Shown here in pieces: positions 6,823 to 7,847 of a stretch of 7,847 nt of DNA (the stretch's first letter is position 1; each line of letters starts with the position of its first letter). A program made the translations under genes and the position numbers. Under the pieces are notes generated by a model, which was not told the origin of the DNA, did not search any database, and saw only the letters and a program-made list of their open reading frames with translations. Source of the stretch: Armatimonadota bacterium (GTDB taxonomy: Bacteria; Armatimonadota; Fimbriimonadia; Fimbriimonadales; Fimbriimonadaceae); assembly GCA_023428805.1 (NCBI GenBank), contig JAEYWW010000068.1, forward strand, positions 1 through 7,847, in the 5' to 3' direction.

Positions 6823-7770
6823 ATGCTGACCGTTCTCATTGCGACCGTTCTGCTCGGAGCGCCCCAGAATAAAACTCCCGAACCGAAGTGGTTGACGAAT
6901 TTCGCTGAAGCTCAGAAAGCCGCCAAGAAGGCCAAGAAGCCGATGCTTGTCAACTTCACCGGCAGCGACTGGTGCAGTTGGTGTCATAAGCTCCACGACG
7001 AAGTTTTCGCAAAGTCAGACTTCAAGAAGTGGGCCGACAAGAAGGTCATCCTGGTCGAGATCGACTTTCCGAACCAGAAAAAACAGAGCGAACTCATCAA
7101 GCAACAGAACAACGATCTGCAGAAAAAGTACAAGATTCAAGGCTTCCCCACCATCCTGCTTTTGGATGCAGAAGGAAAAGTCCTCGGTCAGAGCGGATAT
7201 ATGAAGGGAGGCCCGAGCGTGTGGACCAAGGACGCCGACAAGCAGCTCGCCGAAGCCGCAAAGAAGAAGGCCAAGCCTGCTCCTCGACCGGAGCCCGTGA
7301 TCGAGTATCCGGAATACGTCAAGAAAGAGCTTTATTCAGAAGTTGACCTGCGCGGCAAGAAGATGCCTGAAGTCAAAGCCACTGAATGGCTGACCGCAAA
7401 GCCCGATCTCAAAGGCAAGGTGGTTCTCTACGACTTCTGGGCAACCTGGTGCGGCCCCTGCCGCAAAGTCATCCCGGAAATGAACGAATGGAGCAAGAAG
7501 TTCAAGGATGATCTCGTCATCATCGGGGTGAGCAACGAGGAGCGAGGTCCCGTGGACGCCTATCTCAAAGAGCAGCCGATCAACTATTCACTCGCTCTCG
7601 ACACAAAAAATAAGTTCAACGGCGATCTCAAGATTCAGGGCATCCCCCATGTCTACGTGGTGTCGCCCGATGGAATCGTGCGCTGGCAGGGCTTCCCTCT
7701 CCAAGCGGAAGACACTCTGACCACCGAAAAGCTCGAACAGATCATCAAAGCCTCGAAAAAGCCGCGATAA
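6823..7770 (+). CDS. Exported protein with two thioredoxin-fold domains, 315 residues
   Basis: This is a probable thiol-disulfide oxidoreductase of the cell envelope. A short hydrophobic N-terminus (LTVLIATVLLGA, 2-13) looks like a signal peptide or membrane anchor but lacks the usual positive charge before it. The first thioredoxin-like domain (about 22-145) resembles the Thioredoxin_7/DUF255 type, with TGSDWCSWCHKLHDEVF (46-62; C51 and C54) and the cis-proline P109 in GFPT. A Lys/Ala/Pro-rich linker (about 145-160) leads to a TlpA/ResA-like domain (about 174-315) with FWATWCGPCRKVIPEM (205-220; C210 and C213) and cis-proline P275 in GIPH. Both active sites look intact. Upstream extension is excluded by an in-frame TGA at 6808-6810, so ATG 6823 stands. 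Possible roles are cytochrome c maturation or reduction of envelope proteins; no partner gene (DsbD/CcdA) is in view. It is divergent from carB and appears to be transcribed alone. Confidence 0.88.
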   Translation: MLTVLIATVLLGAPQNKTPEPKWLTNFAEAQKAAKKAKKPMLVNFTGSDWCSWCHKLHDEVFAKSDFKKWADKKVILVEIDFPNQKKQSELIKQQNNDLQKKYKIQGFPTILLLDAEGKVLGQSGYMKGGPSVWTKDADKQLAEAAKKKAKPAPRPEPVIEYPEYVKKELYSEVDLRGKKMPEVKATEWLTAKPDLKGKVVLYDFWATWCGPCRKVIPEMNEWSKKFKDDLVIIGVSNEERGPVDAYLKEQPINYSLALDTKNKFNGDLKIQGIPHVYVVSPDGIVRWQGFPLQAEDTLTTEKLEQIIKASKKPR

Positions 7771-7786
7771 AGAATCGAAACTCCCC

Positions 7787-7839
7787 GAGTACTCTGGAGT
7801 GCGGTCAGACATGACCGCTTTCACCTCCGCCGGAGGCGG
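7787..7839. repeat. Cluster of short inverted repeats, possible REP-like element
   Basis: Within about 50 bases are GAGTACTC (7787-7794), ACTC-TG-GAGT (7791-7800), the 7-bp hairpin at 7801-7818, CCTCCG-C-CGGAGG (7824-7836) and overlapping CCGCC-GGA-GGCGG (7827-7839). Such a density of palindromes in a non-coding 3' region resembles a repetitive extragenic palindrome. Only one copy is in the window, so its repeated nature cannot be shown here, and it may continue beyond the right edge. Confidence 0.4.
7801..7821 (+). terminator. Possible terminator hairpin after the thioredoxin gene
   Basis: GCGGTCA-GACA-TGACCGC (7801-7818) is a perfect 7-bp stem with a 4-base loop, followed by only three T (7819-7821). 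It begins 30 bases after the stop codon. The position fits a terminator, but the T-run is weak and further inverted repeats surround it, so it may belong to a dispersed repeat instead. Confidence 0.4.
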
Positions 7840-7847
7840 CCTGTCGC

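Noticed and set aside
7588..7824. 78-residue minus-strand frame at the right end
   Set aside because: It is mostly antisense to the TlpA-like domain, and the rest falls in the inverted-repeat cluster. No ribosome site or family match was seen.

Overview
The window is ordinary-looking bacterial chromosome of moderately high GC, densely packed with housekeeping and signalling genes on both strands. There is no phage, IS element, CRISPR array, tRNA or rRNA. The mix (a one-chain M16B peptidase, a soluble GAF/HisKA_2 histidine kinase, a GT4 glycogen-synthase-like enzyme, a half-length CarB, an exported two-domain thioredoxin protein) and the near absence of Shine-Dalgarno sequences suggest a free-living environmental diderm from a little-studied phylum. 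Armatimonadota would fit, but this is a guess from general character, not a match.

Layout. At the left edge (1-242, minus) lies the 5' end of a gene for a very hydrophobic membrane protein that runs out of the window; a 63-bp tandem duplication in it repeats one 21-residue transmembrane segment. A long hairpin (1-62) sits at the extreme edge. Divergent from it, on the plus strand, is an operon of an M16 zinc peptidase (316-1548) and a GAF-GAF-HisKA_2-HATPase sensor kinase (1545-3122), joined by an ATGA overlap. A convergent, unrecognised 146-residue gene (3540-3100, minus) overlaps the 3' end of the kinase gene. A 154-bp spacer with two palindromes precedes a GT4 glycosyltransferase gene (3695-5092, plus). 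Its stop codon overlaps, on a TTAA palindrome, the stop codon of a minus-strand gene (6729-5089) for only the N-terminal half of carbamoyl-phosphate synthase large subunit. A 93-bp divergent spacer then leads to a gene for an exported protein with two thioredoxin folds (6823-7770, plus), followed by a cluster of inverted repeats up to the right edge.

How the genes relate. There is no single pathway. The peptidase and kinase are probably co-transcribed. The CarB half makes carboxyphosphate/carbamate and must work with a separately encoded C-terminal half and with CarA, neither present here. The glycosyltransferase points to glycogen or alpha-glucan synthesis, and the thioredoxin protein to envelope disulfide or redox chemistry.

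The points most worth a second look are the cleanly split CarB, the hidden membrane gene with a duplicated transmembrane helix, the repeated pattern of -10-like hexamers close to start codons (suggesting leaderless mRNAs, strongest at 6823), and the long imperfect hairpin at the left edge. I see no convincing sign of a new multi-gene system.
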